Assembly (NCBI RefSeq): GCF_006716315.1
Contig: NZ_VFOV01000001.1
Span: 1,752,501-1,816,500 of the forward strand
Direction: 5' to 3'
DNA length: 64,000 nucleotides
DNA from: Nocardioides albertanoniae
GTDB taxonomy: Bacteria; Actinomycetota; Actinomycetes; Propionibacteriales; Nocardioidaceae
Part shown: piece after piece, positions 35,692 to 44,050 of the stretch
How positions within the stretch are numbered: the first letter of the stretch is position 1
Layout: each line of letters begins with the position of its first letter
Notes under the pieces: generated by a model
What the model was told of the DNA's origin: nothing
Databases searched by the model: none
The model's input: the letters and a program-made list of their open reading frames with translations, nothing else
Translations under genes and position numbers: made by a program

Positions 35692-37119
35692 ATGAGCGCG
35701 GCGGTCGTGGTCGGTAGCGGGCCCAACGGGATCGCCGGTGCGATCCGGCTCGCGCAGGCTGGCCTCGAGGTCACGGTCGTCGAGGCGTACGAGCGGGCCG
35801 GTGGTGGCACGCGGAGCAGCGAGCGCACCGTGCCTGGTGTGCTTCACGACGACTGTGCGGCGTTCCACCCGACCGGTGTCGCCTCGCCGTTCTTCGCCTC
35901 CCTGGGGCTGGAGCGGCACGGGCTGCGCTGGCTGTGGCCGGAGATCGACCTCGCCCATCCGCTCGACGACGGTCGGGCCGGTGTCGCGGCGCGCGACCGT
36001 GAGCTGACCCGGCGCTCGCTCGGCGTCGACGCCGAGCGGTGGGACCGGCTGTTCGGCGGCGTGACCGGCGACTTCGACGCGCTCCTCGGCGAGCTGCTCG
36101 GCCCGGTCGTGCACGTGCCGCGCCACCCCGTCGTGCTCGGGAGGTTCGGGGTGCGGGCGCTGCCGCCGGCCACGTGGACGGCCGGCCGGTTCGAGGACGA
36201 TCCGGCCGCAGCGCTGTTCATGGGGGCCGCCGCGCACGCGTTCGGCCGGCTCGACACCCCGGTCAGCAGCTCGGTCGGGCTGATGCTGGCCGGCGCCGCT
36301 CACGCCGTGGGCTGGCCGGTCGCCGAAGGAGGCACCGAGGCCATCACCCGGGCGCTGCTGGCCGAGCTGGCCGCGCTGGGCGGCAGGGTCGTCACCGGCG
36401 TGCGGGTCACCTCGCTCGACCAGTTGCGCGACCTGATCGGCGAACGCCCCGACGTCGTGCTGCTCGACACCTCGCCCACCGGAGCGCTGGAGATCGCCGG
36501 CGACGCCCTGCCCGCTCACGTGCGCAGAGCCCTCGGCAGGTATCGATACGGGCCTGCCGCGTTCAAGGTCGACATCGCCGTCGACGGCGACATCCCGTGG
36601 ACCAACGACGACTGCCGGCGTGCGGGCACGCTGCACCTCGGTGGCACCGCGACCGAGATCGCCGCGGTCGAGAAGGCCACGGTCGGGGGTGCGATGGCCG
36701 ATCGTCCCTTCGTGCTCCTCGGGCAGCAATACCTCATCGACCCGGCGCGCTCGAAGGGGCCGGTCAACCCGATCTACGCCTATGCCCACGTGCCGCACGG
36801 CTATGCCGGCGACGCCACCGAGGCGGTCATCGGCCAGATCGAGCGCTTCGCCCCGGGGTTCCGCGACCGCATCGTCGCGGTCTCGACCCGCTCGCCGGCC
36901 GACCTCGAGGCCTACAACCCCAACTGGGTCGGTGGCGACATCAGCGCCGGCGCCAACACCGCGCGCCAGATCGTGCTGCGCCCGCGACCGAGCCTCGACC
37001 CGTATGCGCTCGGGGTGCCTGGCGTCTACCTGTGCTCCTCCGCGACGCCGCCGGGTGGCGGGGTCCATGGCATGGGCGGCTTCCACGCCGCCGAAGCGGC
37101 GCTGAAGAAGGCTCGCTGA
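35692..37119 (+). CDS. Phytoene-desaturase-like FAD-dependent oxidoreductase (NAD(P)/FAD amine-oxidase fold)
   Basis: A 475-residue flavoprotein. The N-terminal motif VVVGSGPNGIAGAIRLAQAG (residues 5-24) is the Rossmann ADP-binding site. The C-terminal PPGGGVHGMGGFHAAEAAL is the family's FAD-contact signature. It belongs to the broad CrtI/PDSH group, whose members desaturate or saturate polyprenoids or have unknown substrates. No carotenoid gene is nearby, so a specific pathway is not supported. The ATG is preceded by GGAG and lies 75 bases after the tRNA. Confidence 0.8.
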   Translation: MSAAVVVGSGPNGIAGAIRLAQAGLEVTVVEAYERAGGGTRSSERTVPGVLHDDCAAFHPTGVASPFFASLGLERHGLRWLWPEIDLAHPLDDGRAGVAARDRELTRRSLGVDAERWDRLFGGVTGDFDALLGELLGPVVHVPRHPVVLGRFGVRALPPATWTAGRFEDDPAAALFMGAAAHAFGRLDTPVSSSVGLMLAGAAHAVGWPVAEGGTEAITRALLAELAALGGRVVTGVRVTSLDQLRDLIGERPDVVLLDTSPTGALEIAGDALPAHVRRALGRYRYGPAAFKVDIAVDGDIPWTNDDCRRAGTLHLGGTATEIAAVEKATVGGAMADRPFVLLGQQYLIDPARSKGPVNPIYAYAHVPHGYAGDATEAVIGQIERFAPGFRDRIVAVSTRSPADLEAYNPNWVGGDISAGANTARQIVLRPRPSLDPYALGVPGVYLCSSATPPGGGVHGMGGFHAAEAALKKAR

Positions 37120-37171
37120 GGTATCCGCCGCCTTGACCGGGCTCGGGCTCGGGGCGGGACGTCCCGCAGGC

Positions 37172-38323
37172 TCACGCCGGCAGACGTACGTGGAACCGGC
37201 AGCCGGTCGCGGCCGGCAGGTTCTCCACCCACACCATGCCGCGATGGGCCTCGACGAGGCCCTTGACGATCGCGAGGCCGAAGCCCGCACCCTGGCTGTC
37301 GGCGCCGTGGGTGCCCTCGGGAGCGGCCGGGGTGCGTGCCGCGCTGCCCTGCCAACCGAGGTCGAAGACGCGTTCCATGTCGCCGGGGTCGAGACCGCCG
37401 CAGCCGTCGCTGACGCTGAGGTCGACGCTGCGTACGTCGCCGGGGGCCGGCCGGCAGTGCACCTCGACCGTGCCGTCGGCGGGGGTGTGGCGGATGGCGT
37501 TCATCAGCAGGTTGGCGACGACACGGGAGAGGCTCGCCGGGTCGGCGGTGATCTCCAGTCCGGCCTCGACCTGCCCGCCGAGGTGGACCTGGCGTTCGCG
37601 GGCCACCGGGTCGGCGCCGGCGATGGCCTCGCTGACCAGGTCGCCCAGCAGCACCGGCTCCTGCGCGAGCGTGAGGGCGCCCGCCTGGATCCGGGAGAGC
37701 TCGAAGAGGTCGTCGACGAGGCGGGCCAGCCGCTCCACCTCGGTGCGGATCCGGGTGTGGTAGCGGTGCGGGTCGGCGGCGATGCCGTCCTCGAGAGCCT
37801 CGGCCATCGCGCGCAGCCCGGCGAGCGGCGTACGCAGGTCGTGGGCGACCCAGGAGATGAGCTCGCGCCGCGACTCCTCCAGGCGGGCCTCTCGTGCGCC
37901 GGCCTCCTCGAGGCGGCGCTGGGTCTCGGCGAGCTCGACGGACAGCGCCCGGAGCTCTCGCGGGCCGCTCTCCGACGGCTCCCGATGACCTCCGTGGGCC
38001 ATCTCGCGCACCTGCAGCTGCACCGCCCCCGACCAGCGGACCACGGCGGAGCCGATGGTGAGCGCGACCAGGATGGCCACGACCACGGCGATCGAGGTGA
38101 CCACGGTGATGACCTGCAGGTCGTGGCCGGAGAGGAACATCAGCCAGGCGATCGCGAGCACGCCCCCGAAGACGGTCAGCACGGCGACGGTCGCGACCAG
38201 CGTGAGCTGCCAGCGGATCGACCAGCGCCGGGTCAACCAGGCGACGAGCAGCCCGACCAGGCCGACGCCGAGACCGGCCCCGGCGGCCACCAGGGCGATC
38301 AGGATCGCGTCGACGGCCCTCAT
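37172..38323 (-). CDS. Membrane sensor histidine kinase (HisKA type)
   Basis: A 383-residue kinase with three N-terminal hydrophobic helices (about 5-30, 38-64, 70-92) and no large extracellular domain. The dimerisation/phosphoacceptor segment ISWVAHDLRTPLAGLRAM has His161, followed by HATPase motifs (NLLMNAIRHTP, DGCGGLDPGD, GAGFGLAIVKGLVE). It is the last gene of a seven-gene minus-strand operon and lies 10 bases after its response regulator. The signal may be sensed within the membrane. Its link to the Moco oxidoreductase and glycosyltransferases upstream is genetic, not proven. Confidence 0.9.
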   Translation of the reverse strand: MRAVDAILIALVAAGAGLGVGLVGLLVAWLTRRWSIRWQLTLVATVAVLTVFGGVLAIAWLMFLSGHDLQVITVVTSIAVVVAILVALTIGSAVVRWSGAVQLQVREMAHGGHREPSESGPRELRALSVELAETQRRLEEAGAREARLEESRRELISWVAHDLRTPLAGLRAMAEALEDGIAADPHRYHTRIRTEVERLARLVDDLFELSRIQAGALTLAQEPVLLGDLVSEAIAGADPVARERQVHLGGQVEAGLEITADPASLSRVVANLLMNAIRHTPADGTVEVHCRPAPGDVRSVDLSVSDGCGGLDPGDMERVFDLGWQGSAARTPAAPEGTHGADSQGAGFGLAIVKGLVEAHRGMVWVENLPAATGCRFHVRLPA

Positions 38324-38333
38324 CGTGTCGCCC

Positions 38334-39026
38334 TCATGTCAGCACTCCCGCAGGATCCCAGCGGTAGCCGACGCCCCAGACCGTGACCAGGCGCTCGGGC
38401 CGGGTCGGGTCGTGCTCGACCTTCTCCCGCAGCCGGCGTACGTGGACGGTGACCGTCGACCGGTCGCCGATCGTCCAGCCCCACACGTGCTCGAGCAGGT
38501 CCTCGCGGGTGAACGCCTTGCCCGGGTGCGCGACCAGGTAGTGGAGCAGGTCGAACTCGCGGGTGGTCAGGGCGAGCTCGACCCCTGACCTGGTCGCCAC
38601 CCGCCGGTCGGCGTCGACGACCAGGGAGCCGTCGGAGACCACCCCCTGCTCCACGGGACCCGAGTGCCCGGTGCGTCGGAGCACCGAGTCGATGCGCAGC
38701 ACCAGCTCTCGGGGGCTGAACGGCTTGCCGACGTAGTCGTCGGCGCCGAGCTCGAGCCCGACGATGCGGTCGGCCTCGCTGCCGAGCGCTGTGAGCATGA
38801 TGATCGGGACGTCGCTCGCCTGCCGGAGCCGCCGGCACACCTCCAGACCGTCGATGCCGGGCAGCATCAGATCGAGGACGACGATGTCTGCGGGCGCGGC
38901 ACGCATCTCCCGCAGAGCCTGCTCGCCGTCGCCGGTCTCGACGACGTCGTGCCCGCCGGCTCGCAGGTAGGACGCCAGCACCTCACGCACCGTGAGGTCG
39001 TCGTCGACCACGAGCACCCGGGCCAT
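38334..39026 (-). CDS. OmpR/PhoB-family response regulator
   Basis: A 230-residue regulator with a receiver domain (phosphoacceptor Asp52 in VVLDLMLPG, Lys101 in GKPFSPREL) and a C-terminal winged helix (RSTVTVHVRRLREKVE, VWGVGYRWD). The ATG directly follows the preceding TAG, with AAGGAGGAGTAG upstream. It pairs with the kinase 10 bases downstream. No binding site could be assigned. Confidence 0.93.
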   Translation of the reverse strand: MARVLVVDDDLTVREVLASYLRAGGHDVVETGDGEQALREMRAAPADIVVLDLMLPGIDGLEVCRRLRQASDVPIIMLTALGSEADRIVGLELGADDYVGKPFSPRELVLRIDSVLRRTGHSGPVEQGVVSDGSLVVDADRRVATRSGVELALTTREFDLLHYLVAHPGKAFTREDLLEHVWGWTIGDRSTVTVHVRRLREKVEHDPTRPERLVTVWGVGYRWDPAGVLT

Positions 39027-39452
39027 CTACTCCTCCTTGTCGGTGCGCTGAGGTGAGCGTAGTCCGCCCACTCCGACCGCGACACCGGCGCACACGCAGA
39101 GGATCGCGAAGAGCACCAGGCCACCGGTGTAGTCGCGGTCCAGCAGCGTCGGGTTGTCGGCGATCTCCCCGAACCGGCCGACCACCGGGATCGCGACCAG
39201 CACCGCCGGCCCGAGCAGCACGAGGGTCGTCACCGCACCGCGGGCGACCGGTCGTGGCAGCAGCCGCCCACCGAGCCATCCCAGCCCGACCACGACCGGT
39301 GCCAGGATCCCGTCATGGATCACGACGGCCGCAGCCAGCCAGATCCCGACCTCGACGATCTGGTCGAGCCGCTGGCGGCTCACCAGCAACCACGCGCCGT
39401 ACGCGATCCCGACCGCGCCGACGAGGATCAGCAGACCTCGGGCCCGACTCAT
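39027..39452 (-). CDS. Small integral membrane protein of unknown function
   Basis: A 141-residue protein with about four hydrophobic segments (near 6-24, 34-55, 71-90, 108-130) and a charged C-terminus. I recognise no family. The ATG overlaps the stop of the Moco oxidoreductase gene (TGATG). Its stop is immediately followed by the response-regulator start. A role as a membrane partner of the oxidoreductase is possible but unsupported. The much longer ORF in this frame (to 40205) is a shadow of the oxidoreductase gene. Confidence 0.8.
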   Translation of the reverse strand: MSRARGLLILVGAVGIAYGAWLLVSRQRLDQIVEVGIWLAAAVVIHDGILAPVVVGLGWLGGRLLPRPVARGAVTTLVLLGPAVLVAIPVVGRFGEIADNPTLLDRDYTGGLVLFAILCVCAGVAVGVGGLRSPQRTDKEE

Positions 39453-40594
39453 CAGAGCACCTCGATCCGGTCGACCCACTTGGTCTGCATCACGCCTGGC
39501 CGGTTGGGCGCGATGAGCCGCACGGGGTAGCCGTGGTCCATCGAGAGCGTGTCCCCGTCCAGCGCCAGGGCCATCAGGGTGCGGTCGTCGTCGGCGAAGT
39601 TCGGGGGCAGCACGGTGTCGGAAGAGGCGCTGAAGGTCTGGATCGAGCGGATCCTCACCTCGTGCCCGCGCGGAGCGTCGACCAGGTCGAGGAGGTCGCG
39701 CAGGCGTACGCCCGTCCACTCGCCGGAGACGCTCCATCCCTCGACGCAGGCGATGGGCAGGGTATGGGTTCGCTGTGTCATGGCGGCGAGGTCCTCTCGG
39801 GTCAGCGACCGGGTCTGATCGCCGTGGGTGAGGTGGAGCCGGTAGTCGGTGCTGCCGGCCTGCGCGATCACACCGGCGGAGTGTGCGGTGCGGTTGATCG
39901 GGATGCCCTGCGCCCGCGACCGGGGTGAGAGGACCGCGACGCGGCCGATCCCCGGCAGGGTGCCGGCGGCGTAGATCGCGGCGGCGGCGAGCGCGGAGGC
40001 TCCACCCAGCGCGAGCACGCCGCGCCGGCTGACCGGGCCCGGCCGGCGTGCGTTGGGCCGGTCGTGGGTGGTGTCCTCGATGCCGCCGGTCAGGGCGTCG
40101 CGGATGATGGGCAGCTTCACCGCGATGTGCACGACCAGGGCGCCGACGGCGACGAAGGCCAGGGCATAGTGGGTCGAGCGGAAGCTGAATCCCCACACGT
40201 ACCACTGCGAGACGTTGATCAGGCCGGTGGCGAGCTGGATGATCGACGTGCTGACCAGGACCGCGATCGAGCCACGCTCCAGCGCGGTCGGCAGCGCCTC
40301 ACGGACACGTCGCGGCATCGGCTGGAACAGCTTGGGGAAGACGACCCACAGCTTGACCAGCAGCAGCGGGATCGCCGCGGTGCCGGCGGCCACGTGCAGA
40401 CCCTGGGTCACCTGATAGCCCCACGACGGGCGCGTCGGCAGCGGGATCGGTTGATGGTCGACCTGGGCGTAGTGGCTGATCAGGCCGGTCACCAGCGCCA
40501 CCAGGAAACAGATCCCCAGCCAGAGCCCGACCCGGGCGGCGACCGCCGCGCTGCGCAGCCGGGAGGTGAAGGAGTCTTCGGACGGAATGATCAT
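39452..40594 (-). CDS. Polytopic membrane molybdopterin oxidoreductase with internal Tat motif
   Basis: A 380-residue fusion of a membrane module and a sulfite-oxidase-like molybdenum-cofactor domain. Four hydrophobic helices (about 22-42, 62-87, 108-128, 141-161) precede SRRGVLALGG (189-198) and a fifth hydrophobic stretch. The cofactor domain follows, with the molybdenum-ligand Cys283 in PIACVEGWSVSGEW and MDHGYPVRLIAPN near the end. A comparable Streptomyces protein is inserted by Sec for the first helices and by Tat for the last, so the folded domain is exported. Substrate is unknown. Overlaps both neighbours by one base (TGATG). His residues in the helices might bind heme, an inference. 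Confidence 0.85.
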   Translation of the reverse strand: MIIPSEDSFTSRLRSAAVAARVGLWLGICFLVALVTGLISHYAQVDHQPIPLPTRPSWGYQVTQGLHVAAGTAAIPLLLVKLWVVFPKLFQPMPRRVREALPTALERGSIAVLVSTSIIQLATGLINVSQWYVWGFSFRSTHYALAFVAVGALVVHIAVKLPIIRDALTGGIEDTTHDRPNARRPGPVSRRGVLALGGASALAAAAIYAAGTLPGIGRVAVLSPRSRAQGIPINRTAHSAGVIAQAGSTDYRLHLTHGDQTRSLTREDLAAMTQRTHTLPIACVEGWSVSGEWTGVRLRDLLDLVDAPRGHEVRIRSIQTFSASSDTVLPPNFADDDRTLMALALDGDTLSMDHGYPVRLIAPNRPGVMQTKWVDRIEVL

Positions 40595-41274
40595 CAGCTC
40601 TCCTCGAGAACGGCGACCCACCGCTCCCCGGACGGGGTGAGGGCCTGGATCGTCGGTTCGTGCCATCCGAGCCGGGGGAGCGGCGCGAGGCGTCTGACGG
40701 TGAAGCCGGCCTCGGCCGCGATCGAGCCGACCACGTCGGCAGCGACCACTGCCCACGGGAACTCACCGGAGCCCCCGCAGTCGCAGGTCAGGCGGGCGAA
40801 CAGCGGACCGCTCGGAGTGCCGGGTGGGTGCACCTCGGCGACCACACGGCCGCCGGGCACGAGCAGGCGGCGTACGCGGGTGAGGAGGGCGAGGGGGTCT
40901 CCCCCGATCCCGAGATTGCCGTCGGCCAGCAGCGCCGTCGCCCACCAGCCCTCGCCGGGAAGCCGGTCGAAGAGGTCGCGGCACACGGCCCGAGCGCCCC
41001 TGGCCTCGGCCTCGGCGACCGCCTCCGGCAGCACGTCGACCCCGAGGGAGGGGAGGCCGCGCTCTGTGAGCGCGGCGCTCATCCGGCCGGGGCCGCAGCC
41101 GAGGTCGATCGTCGGCCCGGCGCAGTACGCGAGCAGGGCCAGGTCGGCGGCGTCGGCCGTGCGGGTCCAGTCCTCCACGGGGAGACGGGACGGTATGCCG
41201 CCGATGGTGACCACCCGGCAGCGCTCGCTGGCGAAGGCGTGGGCGAAGGCGGACTCGGGTGCGACCGCGGTCAT
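40594..41274 (-). CDS. Class I SAM-dependent methyltransferase
   Basis: A 226-residue Rossmann-like methyltransferase. Motif I is TIDLGCGPGRMSAAL (55-69). LPGGRVVAEVHPPG is the post-motif strand. The methyl acceptor is unknown. The ATG overlaps the DUF2064 gene stop as ATGA and its own stop overlaps the Moco gene start, so it is embedded in a coupled operon with glycosyltransferases. Methylation of a glycolipid or quinone-like intermediate is speculation. A longer in-frame ORF upstream is a shadow of DUF2064. Confidence 0.85.
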   Translation of the reverse strand: MTAVAPESAFAHAFASERCRVVTIGGIPSRLPVEDWTRTADAADLALLAYCAGPTIDLGCGPGRMSAALTERGLPSLGVDVLPEAVAEAEARGARAVCRDLFDRLPGEGWWATALLADGNLGIGGDPLALLTRVRRLLVPGGRVVAEVHPPGTPSGPLFARLTCDCGGSGEFPWAVVAADVVGSIAAEAGFTVRRLAPLPRLGWHEPTIQALTPSGERWVAVLEES

Positions 41275-41927
41275 CGGGCCACCTCGGCCACTCGGGCGGC
41301 GACCGTGGCGAACCGGGTGCCCGGCGCGCTCGCGGCCACCGCGGCGACGTCCTCGAGATGGTCGACGTCGCGCAGCCGCTCGCCGGCACCGACGCTCAGG
41401 CCGCCTCGCTCCAGGGCTGAGCGGGTCGCGGCGTACGTCTCCGGAGTGGACATCGGGACGGCATGCAGGGCGACCGCGGCGGACGGTTCCCGCAGGGCCA
41501 GGACCCACCAGCCGCCGTCCTCGGCCGGCGCGAGCACGGCATCGGCCGAGTCCAGGCCGCCGGCCACGGCGAGCAGCCGCTGGGCGGTCACCTGCGGCGT
41601 GTCCATGCCGATCTGCACGACCGGTCCGTCGACCTCGGCGTGAGCGTGGGCGAGACGCTCGCCGAGGCTGCTCCCGCGTTGCGGGACGACCGACCACCCG
41701 GAGAGCGCGGTGCGGATCTCTTCGGCGCGGCAGCCGTCGGCGAGGTCGCCGGCGAGCGCCAGCACGCATCGCTCCGGGCCGACGGCCATCGAGCACGCAT
41801 CGATCGTGTCGAGCATCGAGGCGGCCGCGACCTCCGCGGCGAGCAGGTCGCCGATGTCGGCGGCGAGCCGTGTCTTGGCCACTCCGGGCACCGGCGCCTT
41901 GGCGACCACGAGAAGCGTCGGCATCAT
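41271..41927 (-). CDS. DUF2064 / TIGR04282 family glycosyltransferase-like protein
   Basis: A 218-residue protein of the nucleotidyl/glycosyltransferase-like DUF2064 family. The N-terminal LLVVAKAPVPGVAKTRLA is the family signature, resembling the nucleotide-sugar-binding loop of GT-A folds. VVQIGMDTPQVT and LAPAEDGGWWVLAL follow. Members are often annotated as arsenosugar or glycolipid biosynthesis proteins. The ATG overlaps the GT2 stop as ATGA. No arsenic gene is nearby, so an arsenosugar role has no support here. Confidence 0.83.
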   Translation of the reverse strand: MMPTLLVVAKAPVPGVAKTRLAADIGDLLAAEVAAASMLDTIDACSMAVGPERCVLALAGDLADGCRAEEIRTALSGWSVVPQRGSSLGERLAHAHAEVDGPVVQIGMDTPQVTAQRLLAVAGGLDSADAVLAPAEDGGWWVLALREPSAAVALHAVPMSTPETYAATRSALERGGLSVGAGERLRDVDHLEDVAAVAASAPGTRFATVAARVAEVAR

Positions 41928-42592
41928 CCGAGCACCCGCCAGAAGTCGTACGCCGCGGTGAGACTGCCCCGCACCGAGCCGGACACCTTCGAGCGGGTGC
42001 CGGCGGCGCGCGGGTGGTAGTCGACGGGCTCCTCGTGGACCCGCCAGCCGGCCCGGGCTGCCCGGTCGAGCAGCTCGACCGGGTAGCCGGAGCGTCGGTC
42101 CTCGACCCCGAGAGCGAGCAGCGCCTCGCGACGGGCGGCCCGCATCGGCGCGATGTCGCGCACCCGGAGCCCGGTGCGGCGGCGCAGAGCTGTCAGGACC
42201 AGCCGGTTGCCGACCCGGGCGTGCCACGGCTGGGCGCCGCGTACGACCGGCCGGCGGCGACCCAGGGCCAGGTCGGCCTCGTCGCGTCGCACCTTCTCCA
42301 CCAGCGGCAGCGCCGCCGCGGGGTCGAACGAACCGTCGCCGTCCATCACCACGACGACGGGCGCCGTGGCGGCCAGCAAGCCGGCGTGCACCGCCGCGCC
42401 GTAGCCCGGCCGTGCCTCCGACACCACCCGCGCCCCCTGCGTGCGGGCGACGTCGGCGGTGCCGTCGGTCGAGCCGTTGTCGACGACGATCACCGAGAGA
42501 GAAGTGGGCACGCGCGGAAGCAGCTCGCGCAGGGCCGCCGCCTCGTCGCGACAGGGCAGCACGAGGTCTGCCGCGGGGTGGATCTGGGTCAT
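41924..42592 (-). CDS. Glycosyltransferase family 2 (dolichyl-phosphate-mannose-synthase-like)
   Basis: A 222-residue GT-A fold enzyme transferring a sugar from a nucleotide sugar, probably to a lipid carrier. SVIVVDNGSTDGTADVA (32-48) and MDGDGSFDP with the DxD motif are clear. It lacks membrane helices, so it would act at the cytoplasmic face. It is the first gene of the seven-gene operon. The ATG is preceded by TAGAGT plus seven bases and no ribosome-binding site, indicating a leaderless message. The longer frame to 42676 crosses that promoter. Confidence 0.87.
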   Translation of the reverse strand: MTQIHPAADLVLPCRDEAAALRELLPRVPTSLSVIVVDNGSTDGTADVARTQGARVVSEARPGYGAAVHAGLLAATAPVVVVMDGDGSFDPAAALPLVEKVRRDEADLALGRRRPVVRGAQPWHARVGNRLVLTALRRRTGLRVRDIAPMRAARREALLALGVEDRRSGYPVELLDRAARAGWRVHEEPVDYHPRAAGTRSKVSGSVRGSLTAAYDFWRVLG

Positions 42593-42599
42593 GGCATCG

Positions 42600-42605
42600 A
42601 CTCTA
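42600..42605 (-). promoter_or_regulatory. Putative -10 element of the GT2/Moco operon (leaderless)
   Basis: TAGAGT on the minus strand is followed by CGATGCC and the ATG at 42592. It mirrors TAGGGT of the divergent gene 88 bases away. Confidence 0.5.
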
Positions 42606-42692
42606 GGAACGCGCCGCCCCGGATAGGGCCGCCAGATCTTACGGTCCGATGACGGGCGTGCTCCGGAGCCCGTCACGGAGCTCTGCCGCGCC

Positions 42693-42698
42693 TAGGGT
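42693..42698 (+). promoter_or_regulatory. Putative -10 element of the membrane-protein gene (leaderless)
   Basis: TAGGGT is followed by CGCTGTC and the GTG at 42706, with no ribosome-binding site. The short divergent region (42593-42705) therefore drives both directions. Confidence 0.5.
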
Positions 42699-42705
42699 CG
42701 CTGTC

Positions 42706-44049
42706 GTGAACCCATCAGCCCGGACCGCTCCTTCGACAGGACTCGTCCTCACGCTCGTCCTGGTCGCGCTGGCCGTGCTGGTCCCGCCACTCGTCGGCTG
42801 GCAGGTGTGGACACGCGTGCACCCCGAGGACGGGACGTTCCCCCCGCTCCACGGGTATCCGGAGGCCAAGGTGGGGGTCGGCACCCTCCCCGCGATGCTG
42901 CTCGCGCTGGCATCGGTGCGCTGGGCGGTGCCGGTGGCCGCGGCGCTGAGCTGGAGGCGTCTGCTCCTGGTCAGCTACGTCGTGGGCCTGGTGTGGCTGC
43001 TCTCGCTGGCCCTGGTCGACGGCACCGCCGGGATCTCGCGGGTGCTCGGCAACCCGACCGAGTATCTCGAGACCGCTAGATCCGTCGGTGACCTACGGGC
43101 GCTGCTGGAGTCCTACGTCTCCCGCATCCCGTTCGACGCCCCGGCCGGAAACTGGCCGGTCCACATCGCCGGGCACCCACCCGGGATGGTGCTCTTCTTC
43201 GTCGTGCTGGTGAAGCTCGGGCTCGGTGGTGACCTGGCCGCCGGGCTGGTCGTCGTGCTCATCGCGGCCACCATCCCGCTGGTGGTGATGACCACCGTCC
43301 GTGTCCTGGGGCACGAGGAAGGGGCCCGGTCCGCGGCGCCCTTCCTGGTGCTGACCCCGAGCGCGGTCCTCCTGGCGGTCTCGGCCGACGCGGTGATGGC
43401 AGCGACCGTCGCCTGGGGGATGTGCTGCCTGGCACTGGCGGCCACCGCCGCGGCGCGCTCCGGTGCCCGGCGCTCCTGGCCGTGGGCGGTGCTCGCCGGT
43501 CTGCTGCTCGGCGGCGCCGTGATGATGTCCTACGGGCTCCCGCTCACCGGCGTGCTCGCGCTCGCCGTGCTCTGGCTCGGCCGCGGCTGGTGGGCGCTGC
43601 CGGTCGCGGCGGCCTCGGCGCTCGTCGTGGTGCTCGCCTTCGCGGCCGGTGGGTTCGCCTGGTGGGAGGCGTATCCGGTGCTGACCGAGCGCTACTGGGA
43701 CGGGATCGCCTCCGAGCGCCCCGGCGCGTACTGGATCTGGGGCAACCTGGCCGCCCTCGCGATCAGCGCCGGGCCGCTCGTCGGCGCCGGTCTCGGCGTG
43801 GTCTGGGCGTCCCGTCGCGACCAGCACCACCGGGTGCTGGTCGTGCTGGTCGCGGCGGCGGTGGTCATCGTCGCCCTCGCCGACGCCTCGCAGATGAGCC
43901 GCTCCGAGGTGGAACGCATCTGGCTCCCGTTCATGCCCTGGCTCACCCTCGGCTGCGCCCTCCTGCCCGAGAGCTGGCGGCGCCCCGGGCTGGCCCTGCA
44001 GCTGGCCACGGCGCTGCTGGTCCAGCACCTGCTCTACACGAGCTGGTGA
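42706..44049 (+). CDS. Polytopic membrane protein, possible lipid-linked-sugar glycosyltransferase
   Basis: A 447-residue protein with about ten hydrophobic segments. A long loop after the second helix contains HIAGHPPGMVLFFVVLVKL, a pattern seen in some membrane glycosyltransferase-like proteins of actinobacteria. I do not recognise the exact family. Divergent transcription from the GT2/DUF2064/Moco operon hints at shared envelope glycan work; this is inference. The GTG start is preferred to the upstream in-frame ATG at 42649 because of the leaderless promoter in between. It converges on the epimerase gene with a single base between stop codons. Confidence 0.75.
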   Translation: MNPSARTAPSTGLVLTLVLVALAVLVPPLVGWQVWTRVHPEDGTFPPLHGYPEAKVGVGTLPAMLLALASVRWAVPVAAALSWRRLLLVSYVVGLVWLLSLALVDGTAGISRVLGNPTEYLETARSVGDLRALLESYVSRIPFDAPAGNWPVHIAGHPPGMVLFFVVLVKLGLGGDLAAGLVVVLIAATIPLVVMTTVRVLGHEEGARSAAPFLVLTPSAVLLAVSADAVMAATVAWGMCCLALAATAAARSGARRSWPWAVLAGLLLGGAVMMSYGLPLTGVLALAVLWLGRGWWALPVAAASALVVVLAFAAGGFAWWEAYPVLTERYWDGIASERPGAYWIWGNLAALAISAGPLVGAGLGVVWASRRDQHHRVLVVLVAAAVVIVALADASQMSRSEVERIWLPFMPWLTLGCALLPESWRRPGLALQLATALLVQHLLYTSW

Positions 44050-44050
44050 C

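Noticed and set aside
37154..37167. GCGGGACGTCCCGC palindrome as terminator
   Set aside because: A perfect palindrome with no loop and no T-run; weak as a hairpin, though it lies between convergent genes.
40064..42652. 862-codon plus-strand frame over the Moco/glycosyltransferase operon
   Set aside because: Arg/Ala/Pro-rich shadow; the minus-strand genes are coupled and motif-complete.
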